Source of the DNA: an uncultured Eubacteriales bacterium
GTDB taxonomy: Bacteria > Bacillota > Clostridia > Oscillospirales > Acutalibacteraceae
NCBI GenBank assembly: GCA_900321515.1
Contig: ONWI01000109.1
Coordinates: forward strand, 1-16,589
Direction: 5' to 3'
Length of the DNA stretch: 16,589 bases
Position 1 is the first letter of the stretch. Every line of letters begins with the position of its first letter. Below, piece after piece: positions 6,971-14,028 of this stretch. A model generated the notes under the pieces. It did no database searches and was not told where the DNA came from. It saw nothing but the letters and a program-made list of their open reading frames with translations. Made by a program: the position numbers and the translations under genes.

Positions 6971-7486
6971 TTGTCCGAACCAATAAATATCAACAAGGAA
7001 TACGGTCGGATTTCCGAACTCTTTTTTGCCGTCTGGAACGTCTCGCCCCCCGTCAATTACATATGGATCGACTTTGAAAACGAACAGGTCATGTGCGGCC
7101 AGCACGACGAAATCTGCGATCTCGCCGGTGAAAGAAGAAATCTCAAATCTCAGGGCGGAAAATTCATCGAGCTTATCTCTTATGACGAAAACGGTGAGGC
7201 TATCAGGAATTTCGACAGCTTTTCTTTTGAAGAGGAAATCCCTTTCCTTAAGGCAAACCGCGCTGATCTGCTCAGATTTCTCTCTGTGCTTCAGCAGATT
7301 GATATTCTCGGCTGGCGCAACAGCTTCCCCTCCCAGCGCGACGGCATAAGCTGGCGGGTCGACATCTTCTCCAGGAACGACAGCGAAAAACATTCTTCCG
7401 GTCAGGCCAGATTCCCTACCGAATGGGCTGAATTCGGCAGGGCAATCAGCGCCCTCGTTCAGTCGGTTCAATCCGACAACAGATAA
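6971..7486 (+). CDS. Unrecognised 171-residue cytoplasmic protein
   Basis: I do not recognise this protein. It has no signal peptide, no membrane segment and few Cys. It is acidic to neutral and mixed alpha/beta. The C-terminal third has the pattern DGISWRVDIFSRND, then about nine residues to G-Q-A-R-F-P-T-E-W-A-E-F-G-R-A-I, resembling small clostridial proteins with a W-x-V-x-I strand, a G-x-(N/A)-x-x-P-x-x-W turn and a final helix; I cannot attach a name. The start chosen is UUG at 6971, 8 bases after GGAG (6959-6962). A GTG at 6962 overlaps that ribosome site and is unlikely. It is preceded by a candidate promoter and palindrome and followed by a dispersed repeat, so it is probably a single-gene unit. 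Confidence 0.7.
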   Translation: MSEPININKEYGRISELFFAVWNVSPPVNYIWIDFENEQVMCGQHDEICDLAGERRNLKSQGGKFIELISYDENGEAIRNFDSFSFEEEIPFLKANRADLLRFLSVLQQIDILGWRNSFPSQRDGISWRVDIFSRNDSEKHSSGQARFPTEWAEFGRAISALVQSVQSDNR

Positions 7487-7495
7487 TTCCAATAG

Positions 7496-7693
7496 GCGAT
7501 TGTAATAGGAAAGCGCGCAGCGCCAATAATGGGGTCCAGGGGGCAAGGCGCCCTGGCAGGGGTCCGGGGGCTGCCCCACGAGGGAGGCAAAGCCGACCGA
7601 GCGGGATGCACCCGGACAAAAACGCGGTCGGGCGAATACCGAAATAGGAAAAATCCAAATCCGTCCTTCCCGCGACCGGAGAAAAAAGCTCCC
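7496..7693 (+). repeat. Dispersed noncoding repeat, copy 1
   Basis: This GC-rich element has a second, inverted copy at 16314-16503. Shared blocks, in order, are GCGATTGTAA, a 28-base identical block (7508-7535), CAGGGGGCAAGGC, CCACGAGGGAGGC, AAGCCGACCGAGCG, GGGCGAATACCGAAAT, a CCTTCCC block and GAGAAAAAAGCTCCC. Copy 1 has 26 bases (7550-7575) where copy 2 has one, and lacks an A-rich stretch of copy 2. It holds internal short stems such as GCGC-GCA-GCGC. Several frames are open through it, but the shared blocks are separated by indels that are not multiples of three, so it is not coding. It ends 68 bases before the L,D-transpeptidase start. Confidence 0.85.
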
Positions 7694-7761
7694 CCGTATT
7701 ACTCCCTTTTCCCAATTTTGCAATCGGCTAAATAATTCCCCTACAAGGAGGAATATGATTT

Positions 7762-8781
7762 ATGTCAGAAATAAACAACGACGACGTGTTTGAACTGCTC
7801 AACAGTGAATTTGAAAACTTTGAGCTTGAAAGGGAAAACGCAAGAAATCTGGAAAATCTGAGAAGAAGACAGGCTCTCACTCAGCAGCAGCAGGATGTCC
7901 AACCCGACGATGAGGTTGACTTCGGGGATTATGATGAGGAATCCGGCGGAAGCGGCTGTATCGGCACCGCCTTCCGGATTCTGATTATTCTCCTGCTCGC
8001 GTGCGCTGTGGCGTGGCTGGTCTTTATGCCCGAGGGAAGCGTCAGCGAACTGTGGGACAAAGTCTCTCCCAGGCTCGAAAGCTCCTGGTCATGGGCGACG
8101 GATCTCTGGCACAACGGATTTTCTGCCGACTCCCCTCATACCGCTGTATCTGCCTCCGACAATTCCTCCGAAAATAATACGCGCGGTTTTACCACCGCCG
8201 CTTCAGAACGGAATCAGACCGCTTCGACCGCTTCAACCGCCTCTTCGGCTGAAGTCAGCGACACTCCCCAGAACACCGACAAGGGCGATTCTCCCTACTC
8301 CATTAAAGTATTCCGCCCAAGTCAGCTTGTCATCGTCTACGACTCCACCGGCAGTCCCGCAAAGGTGTTCTCATGTTCGTCCGGCAAGACAGCTACTCCC
8401 ACCAGAATCGGCGACTACGCTATCCGCGCGAAATACCGCTGGAGATTCATGGTCGGCAACTGCTATACCCAGTACGCTTCGTCTTTCAGCAGCGGCTATC
8501 TTTTCCACTCCATCCCCTACGACAAAAAGAACCCCGGCACCATGTACAATTCTTCTTATGACAAGCTGGGAAATCCCGCCTCTTCCGGCTGCATCAGGCT
8601 TTGTCTGCGCGATACCAAATGGATTTACGACAACTGTCCCATCGGCACGCCCGTTCAGGTGGTTGACGAAAGCGCGCCCGCAGGTTCAACCCCTGAGATT
8701 ATCCCGGAGCGCATCAAGGATTCGGGACACAACGGCTGGGATCCTACCGACGATTCTCCCGACAGCCCATACAACAAATAG
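7762..8781 (+). CDS. Membrane-anchored L,D-transpeptidase (YkuD domain)
   Basis: Likely forms 3-3 cross-links or attaches ligands to peptidoglycan outside the membrane. The 339 residues comprise a charged cytoplasmic region (1-65, rich in E, N, Q), one TM segment (about 67-88, FRILIILLLACAVAWLVFM), a Ser/Thr-rich linker (about 120-175, with STASTASTASSA), a YkuD domain (about 178-303) and a short polar tail. Active-site signature: LFHS with H249, then LGNPASSGCIRL with C277 and R279. The usual SHGC is SSGC here, a variant seen in clostridial enzymes. Start ATG 7762 follows AAGGAGG (7745-7751) at good spacing. Long N-terminal cytoplasmic tail is unusual for a simple exported transpeptidase and could contact a partner. 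It is the first gene of a set with a membrane protein and a beta-lactamase-fold protein. Confidence 0.9.
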   Translation: MSEINNDDVFELLNSEFENFELERENARNLENLRRRQALTQQQQDVQPDDEVDFGDYDEESGGSGCIGTAFRILIILLLACAVAWLVFMPEGSVSELWDKVSPRLESSWSWATDLWHNGFSADSPHTAVSASDNSSENNTRGFTTAASERNQTASTASTASSAEVSDTPQNTDKGDSPYSIKVFRPSQLVIVYDSTGSPAKVFSCSSGKTATPTRIGDYAIRAKYRWRFMVGNCYTQYASSFSSGYLFHSIPYDKKNPGTMYNSSYDKLGNPASSGCIRLCLRDTKWIYDNCPIGTPVQVVDESAPAGSTPEIIPERIKDSGHNGWDPTDDSPDSPYNK

Positions 8782-8795
8782 TTCCTATGAATAAA

Positions 8796-8847
8796 ACACT
8801 CCCCCGTTACAAAAAATGTATTTGCAATACTGTAACCGAGGGTGTGT
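8796..8847 (+). promoter_or_regulatory. Hairpin that pairs the ribosome site of the next gene
   Basis: Arms 8796-8811 and 8831-8847 can form about 14 pairs: GTTACA with TGTAAC, one bulge, then CCCCC against GAGGG with one mismatch, then ACAC with GTGT. The loop is 19 bases. The GAGGG at 8838-8842, the only ribosome-site candidate for the membrane protein, is inside the stem. No T-tract follows, so a terminator for the transpeptidase is unlikely; translational control or transcript processing is more plausible. Structure judged by eye only. Confidence 0.45.
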
Positions 8848-8854
8848 GGTGTTA

Positions 8855-9631
8855 ATGTCCCTTCCGGAATTGTTCGGATTGATTAAATTATCCTATCGTC
8901 AGGCAGAGGGTCGGCGTATCAATACCGTCGTTCTCTGCCTGAAATATATTGCCTCTCTTTTTCTTGCCGCCGCTTTGTTATTGTTTTCAACCGGCTCGCC
9001 GGGATTCTCTCAAAGAGCCGCTCTCACCGCTGCCGCAGCTGCCGCGGGGCTGTTTGCGGTTTGTATGCGCGGCATTCTGATAAGGGAAATGTACCTGACC
9101 TCGGAAGGGTTTCTCCGGCACGGTTGCCGGAACCCTATCCCCTGCCCCGGCATTCCCGCGACGCTTTCATTTGAACTTGCCTGCCTCGCCGCGGCTTGGT
9201 CCGTCAATTTCGTCCTGATGTCTCCCGCCTACATCTGTCTCAGGTTCGGCATCAGGTATTACTCCCTCAGCGCGCACAGACAGGGATTCATGCTGCTGCT
9301 CGCCGCCGCTTCTCTGCTCGCGGCGGGCGGGGCGTTATTCGCCGCGGTCATCAGATCAAGACTGAGCTGCGCCGAATATCTTTGGCTCTGCGGTCGCTGC
9401 AAAGGGGCGCTCTCCGCTCTCGACTGCTCGTGGTATCTTTCGGAAGGCTCCTGCGGCGACCTGCTTCGGCTGAAATGGCTGTCGCTGCTCTTTGCACCGG
9501 CTTTGTCTCATCTGTGCGCGATGAATTTTTCTCAAAAGCTGCTCAGGCGCAACGGTATGCCTTCCCGGAACGCTCTTCGGATTGAATTAATCCGCGATAT
9601 TCGCGGCGAACAGTTTCTCGAACTCACATAA
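8855..9631 (+). CDS. Integral membrane protein of unknown function
   Basis: A 258-residue protein I do not recognise. At least four hydrophobic segments are visible: about 26-44, 53-73, 103-125 and 147-170, with a possible fifth near 217-232. It has an unusual number of Cys (about 11), several in the loop before the last segment (SCAEYLWLCGRCKGALSALDCSW, spanning 174-196), including a CGRC pair. The C-terminus is basic and polar. Start choice is not certain: ATG 8855 lies 12 bases after GAGGG; a GTG at 8849 would have closer spacing, and an ATG at 8816 is in frame but lies in a hairpin loop before that ribosome site. The gene ends 15 bases before the next gene, so the two are translated from one message. 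Likely an accessory of the neighbouring envelope proteins. Confidence 0.75.
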   Translation: MSLPELFGLIKLSYRQAEGRRINTVVLCLKYIASLFLAAALLLFSTGSPGFSQRAALTAAAAAAGLFAVCMRGILIREMYLTSEGFLRHGCRNPIPCPGIPATLSFELACLAAAWSVNFVLMSPAYICLRFGIRYYSLSAHRQGFMLLLAAASLLAAGGALFAAVIRSRLSCAEYLWLCGRCKGALSALDCSWYLSEGSCGDLLRLKWLSLLFAPALSHLCAMNFSQKLLRRNGMPSRNALRIELIRDIRGEQFLELT

Positions 9632-9646
9632 AAGGAGGATTCACCA

Positions 9647-10486
9647 TTGAATCACAAGGAACTTACGGCAATCATTATGAAAGAGATTCATTCCGCTCAC
9701 GGAATAGTCTCTGTAATTTTCAAGGATTTCGATACGGGTAGAATCCCATTCCAGTTCGCGCCGGATTACTCTATGCCCGCGGGCGATATGGTGAAAATCC
9801 CTATCCTCCTCGCTGCCCTGAACCGCATTCAAGAGGGCGATCTCTCGCTTGACGAATGCCTCCTGGTGCCTAATCTCTGGATTAACCGCAACAGCGTCGC
9901 CTTTGAACGCGGGCAGATGTCTTATTCCGTTGACGAATTGCTCTCATGGATGATCGTGGCTGACGAGGATACCGCCGCCGATGTGTTCATTGAAATATTC
10001 GGGCTGAAATATATCAACGATTGCTGCCGCCGCTTCGGGCTTTTCAATACGCATGTCGAGTGCCGTCCGGGCAGTGAAAGAATCGAGGACGATCCCCGGC
10101 ATAATATCACTACCGCTCAGGATATTCTCACTTTTTTTGAGGGGATTTACCGCAATACGATTCTTCCCCGTCCCCTCTGCGAATACGCCGGAAGGCTCTT
10201 CCTCCGCCATCGCCTCAACAGCGGATTCACCCGCTACATATGCGACGATATTTACTCCGGACGTCTTGTGAGCGACAGGGATTGCGTCTCTCACGAAGCA
10301 GGGGTCTTTTATCTCAGATATGTCGATTACTTCCTCGCGGTATTCAATTCCGACCCTGACTCCACTCCACAAAGACAATCCGACAGTCAGCGCTTGCGCG
10401 CGCGGCTCTCTGATATGATCTACAATTTCTACCTCGAACGCGAGGACGCTATTCTTTCTCATTCCAATAATTCCAACATCCGTTAG
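9647..10486 (+). CDS. Class A beta-lactamase-fold protein lacking all catalytic motifs
   Basis: A 279-residue protein of the serine beta-lactamase/penicillin-binding fold (Beta-lactamase2 type). Landmarks align across its whole length: PAGDMVKIPILLAAL (44-58) against the family PAAS-x-x-K-IPIL; MIVADEDTAAD (102-112) against I-x-V-S-D-N-T-A-T-N; DPRHNITTAQD (149-159) after the omega loop; VSHEAGVFYLRYVDYFLAVF (214-233) against V-A-H-K-T-G. The nucleophile Ser is D47, while the general-base Lys (K50) remains; SDN is D106-E107-D108; KTG is E217-A-G. It should therefore not acylate beta-lactams or peptides. There is no signal peptide or TM, so it seems cytoplasmic. Start UUG 9647 is 8 bases after GGAGG (9634-9638). 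Function unknown; a binding or metal-dependent role is possible. Confidence 0.8.
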   Translation: MNHKELTAIIMKEIHSAHGIVSVIFKDFDTGRIPFQFAPDYSMPAGDMVKIPILLAALNRIQEGDLSLDECLLVPNLWINRNSVAFERGQMSYSVDELLSWMIVADEDTAADVFIEIFGLKYINDCCRRFGLFNTHVECRPGSERIEDDPRHNITTAQDILTFFEGIYRNTILPRPLCEYAGRLFLRHRLNSGFTRYICDDIYSGRLVSDRDCVSHEAGVFYLRYVDYFLAVFNSDPDSTPQRQSDSQRLRARLSDMIYNFYLEREDAILSHSNNSNIR

Positions 10487-10497
10487 TGCGAAATGAT

Positions 10498-10540
10498 AAT
10501 CCCCCTGCCGTTAGACAAGATACGGCAGGGGGATTTTCTC
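10498..10540. terminator. Strong rho-independent terminator between convergent operons
   Basis: A perfect 14-bp stem (10498-10511 with 10522-10535) and a 10-base loop, with the GC-rich core CCCCCTGCCG, followed on the + strand by ATTTTCTCTT. It begins 12 bases after the stop of the pseudo-beta-lactamase gene. On the - strand the T-tract is weaker (ATTATCATTT), but the stem lies 27 bases after the flippase stop and may end both messages. Confidence 0.9.
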
Positions 10541-10561
10541 TTGATGTCTCAGAAAGTCTGA

Positions 10562-12112
10562 TTATGCTTTTTGGGGAGTGAATTTCTTAAGCAGTTCCGA
10601 AGCCTTGTTTTTGATAATCGTTTTTTCGTTCTTATTCAGCAGTATCACATAGTTCATCACATAGCCTACTATTCCGCACAAACCTGCCATCAGACCGAGC
10701 TTCAGCCACGAATCCATGGCGGAGAACTGCACTATCACTGCAAACACAACGATCATTGCGCCGTTGGCAACCGTTCCACGCAGAATGGTGGGATAAAATT
10801 CGGTGAGCTTCACGTCAAGATTCTTTGCCGCGTACATCGGGGTAAACACCAATACCTTGAACATCAGCAGAACGCTGCTGACTATCTTTACCGCCAATAC
10901 TCCCATGTCAGTCACATTGAGCAATACAAAGACAAGCACCACATTGATGACGCCTATCGCCATGGTCACAATCACGGGAAGCCTCAGCTTGCAGGTAATT
11001 GTCTGCACCGCGCTCAGCGGATAGGAAAAAATGCTGAACAGACTGGGCAAAAGCGTCAGAAGCGAAAGCGTCTGAATGGTGCCTATTTCCGCGTCGGTCA
11101 GCGAGGGCAGCCATAGCCTGAAAAACGAATAGCCGAATACGATAAATCCTATCACCGGCACCGAGCAAAGGAACGAGCATATTTTGACGGCGCTCTTTGT
11201 TTCTTTGATGAATTTTCCTTTGTCACCGTCCGCATATACAGTCGTCATCTGTGGGACGAATATATTGGCTACCATCGCTATCAGGCTCGCAAGCTGAACG
11301 GGTATCGTCTTCGAGTAGGACATCAGGCTCATGCCTAACGCTCCGATAAACAGATTGCAGATGATCAGATCCAGACCGTCCAGCAGTATTGCCGCAAGCT
11401 GATTGATGGAATTCCAGATGCCGTTGACAAACAACTCCTTCACTGCGTCCCATTTGAAGAATTTTACGTCAAGTTTGAGCTGGGGCGTCAGGGTCTTCAG
11501 ATATCCGTAAGTGATATATGTGAGATATATGTTACATATCAGCGCCGTGAATCCGACATACCATACATTCGGGGCAAGAAACGCAAACATGACCAGAAGC
11601 AGAACGCACCTGATGATATTGCTCTGCATGCTCCTTATTCCTTCCAGATCAAGACGGTTCGCCGCAAATGTGCTCACATGGAATGTCGTTGTGGCAATGC
11701 TCAGAAGCGTGCTCACAAATATGAATGTCCACAGTATCTTGATGTCTCCCACAAATCCTACCGGGACATTGATTATGCTGTCCAGGAATATAATCAGAAA
11801 TGCGGACGGAACCACCAGTGCCAATGACAAAATTATATTGATTATGGTGACGGATGAAAAATATTCATTGGCACTCTTGTATTTTTCCTGTCTGAGATTG
11901 ATGGTGATATATCTTGCCAGAAGTCCGTTGATCGATACTACCAGAATATTGGCATAGTTTGTAAAGGAATAAGCCAGATTTACAAATCCGTATATCTCCT
12001 TGCTGACATGTGTTACCACATACGGCGTCAGGAAGAAATTTATTCCCAGATTCAACGCGAATGATACAACCTGAGCGATCATATTGTAAGCCATACGCTT
12101 GCTTTTTTTCAA
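10562..12112 (-). CDS. Wzx-type polysaccharide flippase (MOP superfamily)
   Basis: Moves lipid-linked oligosaccharide across the cytoplasmic membrane. The 516 residues are mostly hydrophobic with about 14 TM segments, beginning with the family-typical KKSKRMAYNMIAQVVSFALN and FFLTPYVV region and ending in a short basic tail (NKASELLKKFTPQKA). The length is right for a flippase. The chosen start is UUG at 12112, with GAGG 10 bases upstream; ATG 12094 (MAYNMIAQ) is a possible alternative but would drop the basic N-terminal residues. It is the last gene of the polysaccharide operon, 40 bases after the GT-D gene, and is followed by a terminator. No wzy polymerase or ligase is in the window. It could also be called a general oligosaccharide transporter; substrate is inferred from the neighbours only. 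Confidence 0.87.
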   Translation of the reverse strand: MKKSKRMAYNMIAQVVSFALNLGINFFLTPYVVTHVSKEIYGFVNLAYSFTNYANILVVSINGLLARYITINLRQEKYKSANEYFSSVTIINIILSLALVVPSAFLIIFLDSIINVPVGFVGDIKILWTFIFVSTLLSIATTTFHVSTFAANRLDLEGIRSMQSNIIRCVLLLVMFAFLAPNVWYVGFTALICNIYLTYITYGYLKTLTPQLKLDVKFFKWDAVKELFVNGIWNSINQLAAILLDGLDLIICNLFIGALGMSLMSYSKTIPVQLASLIAMVANIFVPQMTTVYADGDKGKFIKETKSAVKICSFLCSVPVIGFIVFGYSFFRLWLPSLTDAEIGTIQTLSLLTLLPSLFSIFSYPLSAVQTITCKLRLPVIVTMAIGVINVVLVFVLLNVTDMGVLAVKIVSSVLLMFKVLVFTPMYAAKNLDVKLTEFYPTILRGTVANGAMIVVFAVIVQFSAMDSWLKLGLMAGLCGIVGYVMNYVILLNKNEKTIIKNKASELLKKFTPQKA

Positions 12113-12152
12113 ATTTACTTCGCCTCATCTTTCAACAAATACATAATCCGGT

Positions 12153-13046
12153 TTATTTTCGGATCTCATCTATGATTTGAGCAAGGTATTCTGTGTCGGT
12201 ACATGCCTGAACGTCATACGCGTCATGAACTTCGTTCACGTATTTCCCCTCGATCTGGGTCTTATCGTCCGCCTGCATCAGGTACCATTCGTATTCTATA
12301 TCCATATGACCTACGTCAATCGCACGGATTCCCCCACGGCACAGGTCTGCCGCCAGAACCGTGGCGGTCGGTCCGAGTGCCAGAAGTACCAGTTCGCCGC
12401 TGTGATTTTTCCTGACTGACTCGAGAATTTTGTCGTAAACCGAAAACGCGTCCTTGTTGGGCGTGATAATGCGTTTGATGCTTGTCACATTGTCAAACAG
12501 GTCGTTTCCTATGCCCAGCCGCGTCTCGTTGCCTTCCACAATGAGTATGTCCCTGCCTTCCCATATCTTCCTGAGATTTTTGAAGGATATCTCGGCACGG
12601 TCGCACTTGACATAATCAATATACGGCCTTGTAATCAGCGTGTCTCCGAACGTATAGGAACCCGCTCCGTGCTCCCTGATATATTTCACCGTCTCCGGCA
12701 GGTGGAACCATCTCCACTTTTTCCAGAATTCCTTTGCGCGCTCGTTGTATTCCTTGGATGTGTTTACGTCCATCAATGCTCTCGAAATACACACCAGCAA
12801 TCCTTCCGGCGGCTCCGCGATGACCCTGGTCAATGCCGCGCGAAGCTCGTCGCTGCAGGGCTGGAATCTCAGCGATTCCCCGTCAACCATCAGCTTGAAC
12901 TCACCGTCGCCGAATCGCGCTACCGACGCCTCTTTGTCTATGATGTAGCTGAATGTGTCCTGATAGGTCATTATCCTGAGCTTGCTTTTGATTTCAACGT
13001 CGATTTTTCTCTTGAGTTTGTCAATAAAGTTGCTAATTGTGCTCAT
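12153..13046 (-). CDS. GT-D fold glycosyltransferase (DUF1792, SP_1767-like)
   Basis: A 297-residue protein of the DUF1792 family, known as GT-D fold glycosyltransferases with a metal-binding D-x-E (studied in streptococcal serine-rich-protein glycosylation). Seen: VARFGDGEFKLM at 42-53 with D47 and E49, then LLVCISRAL, FGDTLITRPYIDY, GRDILIVEGNETRLGIGNDLF, LLALGPTATVLAADL and VGHMDIEYEWY, all typical of the family. No signal peptide or TM. Acts on the cytoplasmic face, transferring a sugar to the growing repeat unit (inferred). Start ATG 13046 lies 11 bases after the stop of the upstream gene. The ribosome site (AGGAAAGGA) is inside the end of that gene and a little far, so translation may be coupled. 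The frame stays open for 43 more codons upstream, but that overlaps the preceding gene. Confidence 0.88.
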   Translation of the reverse strand: MSTISNFIDKLKRKIDVEIKSKLRIMTYQDTFSYIIDKEASVARFGDGEFKLMVDGESLRFQPCSDELRAALTRVIAEPPEGLLVCISRALMDVNTSKEYNERAKEFWKKWRWFHLPETVKYIREHGAGSYTFGDTLITRPYIDYVKCDRAEISFKNLRKIWEGRDILIVEGNETRLGIGNDLFDNVTSIKRIITPNKDAFSVYDKILESVRKNHSGELVLLALGPTATVLAADLCRGGIRAIDVGHMDIEYEWYLMQADDKTQIEGKYVNEVHDAYDVQACTDTEYLAQIIDEIRK

Positions 13047-13057
13047 AACGGCTTCAT

Positions 13058-14014
13058 TTATCCTTTCCTCAGCTTTTTCACAAGTGCGTTTCTCGCTGTC
13101 ATTATGTGCGGGAACAATGTTACCACCCAATATTTCAGCTTGTACTTCGGACCCGCTACCCTGTACAGATTCCACCTGTCCTTATGGATTGTCTTGCGGG
13201 CGTCGATTACATTCCTGTCCTTCATGGAGGTGGAGTAACTGTACACCAGCAAGTAATAATGCACCGTCTGCTTCAGGCATCTTTCCGCCAGTTCCGGATA
13301 TCGCTCCCGGCAGAACTGATATTGTTCATACCACCCTAACATCGTGTGATATTCCAGCTTGGTGCTCACGCTGTTTACTATCGAGCTGCTGTTGTCAAAA
13401 TATCCGTAGTACGGGGCTTCGGTATAAACCACCTTTTCGCACCGGTCTATTAATTTATACATTATGGCTATGTCTTCGCACAGTCGTCCGGGTTCAAATC
13501 TCAGGCCGTCAAACAATTCCCTTTTGCAGATTCTCCGCCAGACATAATTGGTGTGTTCGTTGTTGATGAGATGGTACATCGCTTCCCGCCCGTTTCTGAC
13601 GGTTACGTCATATGCTTCACCGCTCAGCTCCACCGAATTTCCCGACGTGAATTCGTAGCCGCACACCGCCATCGGCGCTTCATATTCCCTTGCCAGCCCC
13701 AGCAGTCCCCCGCAATAATCAGGATGCACAAAGTCATCGGAATCAATAAAGCAGAAATATTCTCCTGATGCCTCGCGCATACCGCTGTTTCTCGCCTCTG
13801 AGAGACCCATGTTCTTCTGATGTATCACCTTTACGCGCGCGTCTGACGCCGCGTATTCGTCGCAGATGGCTCCGCTGTTGTCCGGCGTTCCGTCATCTAC
13901 CAGTATTATTTCGATATTCCTGTAGCTCTGAGCCAGAATGCTGTCAACACATCTTCTGATGTATGCTTCCACTTTATAGACGGGTACAATAACGCTTATC
14001 AATTCCTGATCCAT
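13058..14014 (-). CDS. Family 2 glycosyltransferase
   Basis: A GT-A fold inverting glycosyltransferase of about 318 residues. Seen near the N-terminus: SVIVPVYKVEAYIRRCVDSI and LVDDGTPDNSG for the nucleotide, then the D-x-D metal motif in FIDSDDF (residue about 91-94), and RLCEDIAIMYKL with the ED catalytic-base pair about residue 180. No TM; the basic C-terminus (KKLRKG) may touch the membrane. It extends the lipid-linked repeat unit of a surface glycan; donor and acceptor cannot be read from sequence. Two in-frame ATGs exist at 14020 and 14014. GGAG is only 3 bases from the first but 9 from the second, so 14014 is preferred. It begins 14 bases after the pyruvyl transferase stop. Confidence 0.92.
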   Translation of the reverse strand: MDQELISVIVPVYKVEAYIRRCVDSILAQSYRNIEIILVDDGTPDNSGAICDEYAASDARVKVIHQKNMGLSEARNSGMREASGEYFCFIDSDDFVHPDYCGGLLGLAREYEAPMAVCGYEFTSGNSVELSGEAYDVTVRNGREAMYHLINNEHTNYVWRRICKRELFDGLRFEPGRLCEDIAIMYKLIDRCEKVVYTEAPYYGYFDNSSSIVNSVSTKLEYHTMLGWYEQYQFCRERYPELAERCLKQTVHYYLLVYSYSTSMKDRNVIDARKTIHKDRWNLYRVAGPKYKLKYWVVTLFPHIMTARNALVKKLRKG

Positions 14015-14028
14015 ATTCATTTACTCCA

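Noticed and set aside
6947..7723. 258-codon open frame on the - strand across the unknown gene and repeat copy 1
   Set aside because: About a third of it is the dispersed noncoding repeat, which accumulates non-triplet indels. The + strand gene has a promoter and ribosome site.
7529..7735. 68-codon frame inside repeat copy 1
   Set aside because: The second copy of the repeat breaks this frame with indels, so it is not conserved as protein.
13047..13175. 43-residue N-terminal extension of the GT-D protein
   Set aside because: It would overlap the end of the upstream GT2 gene by more than 100 bases and lies before the start of family similarity.
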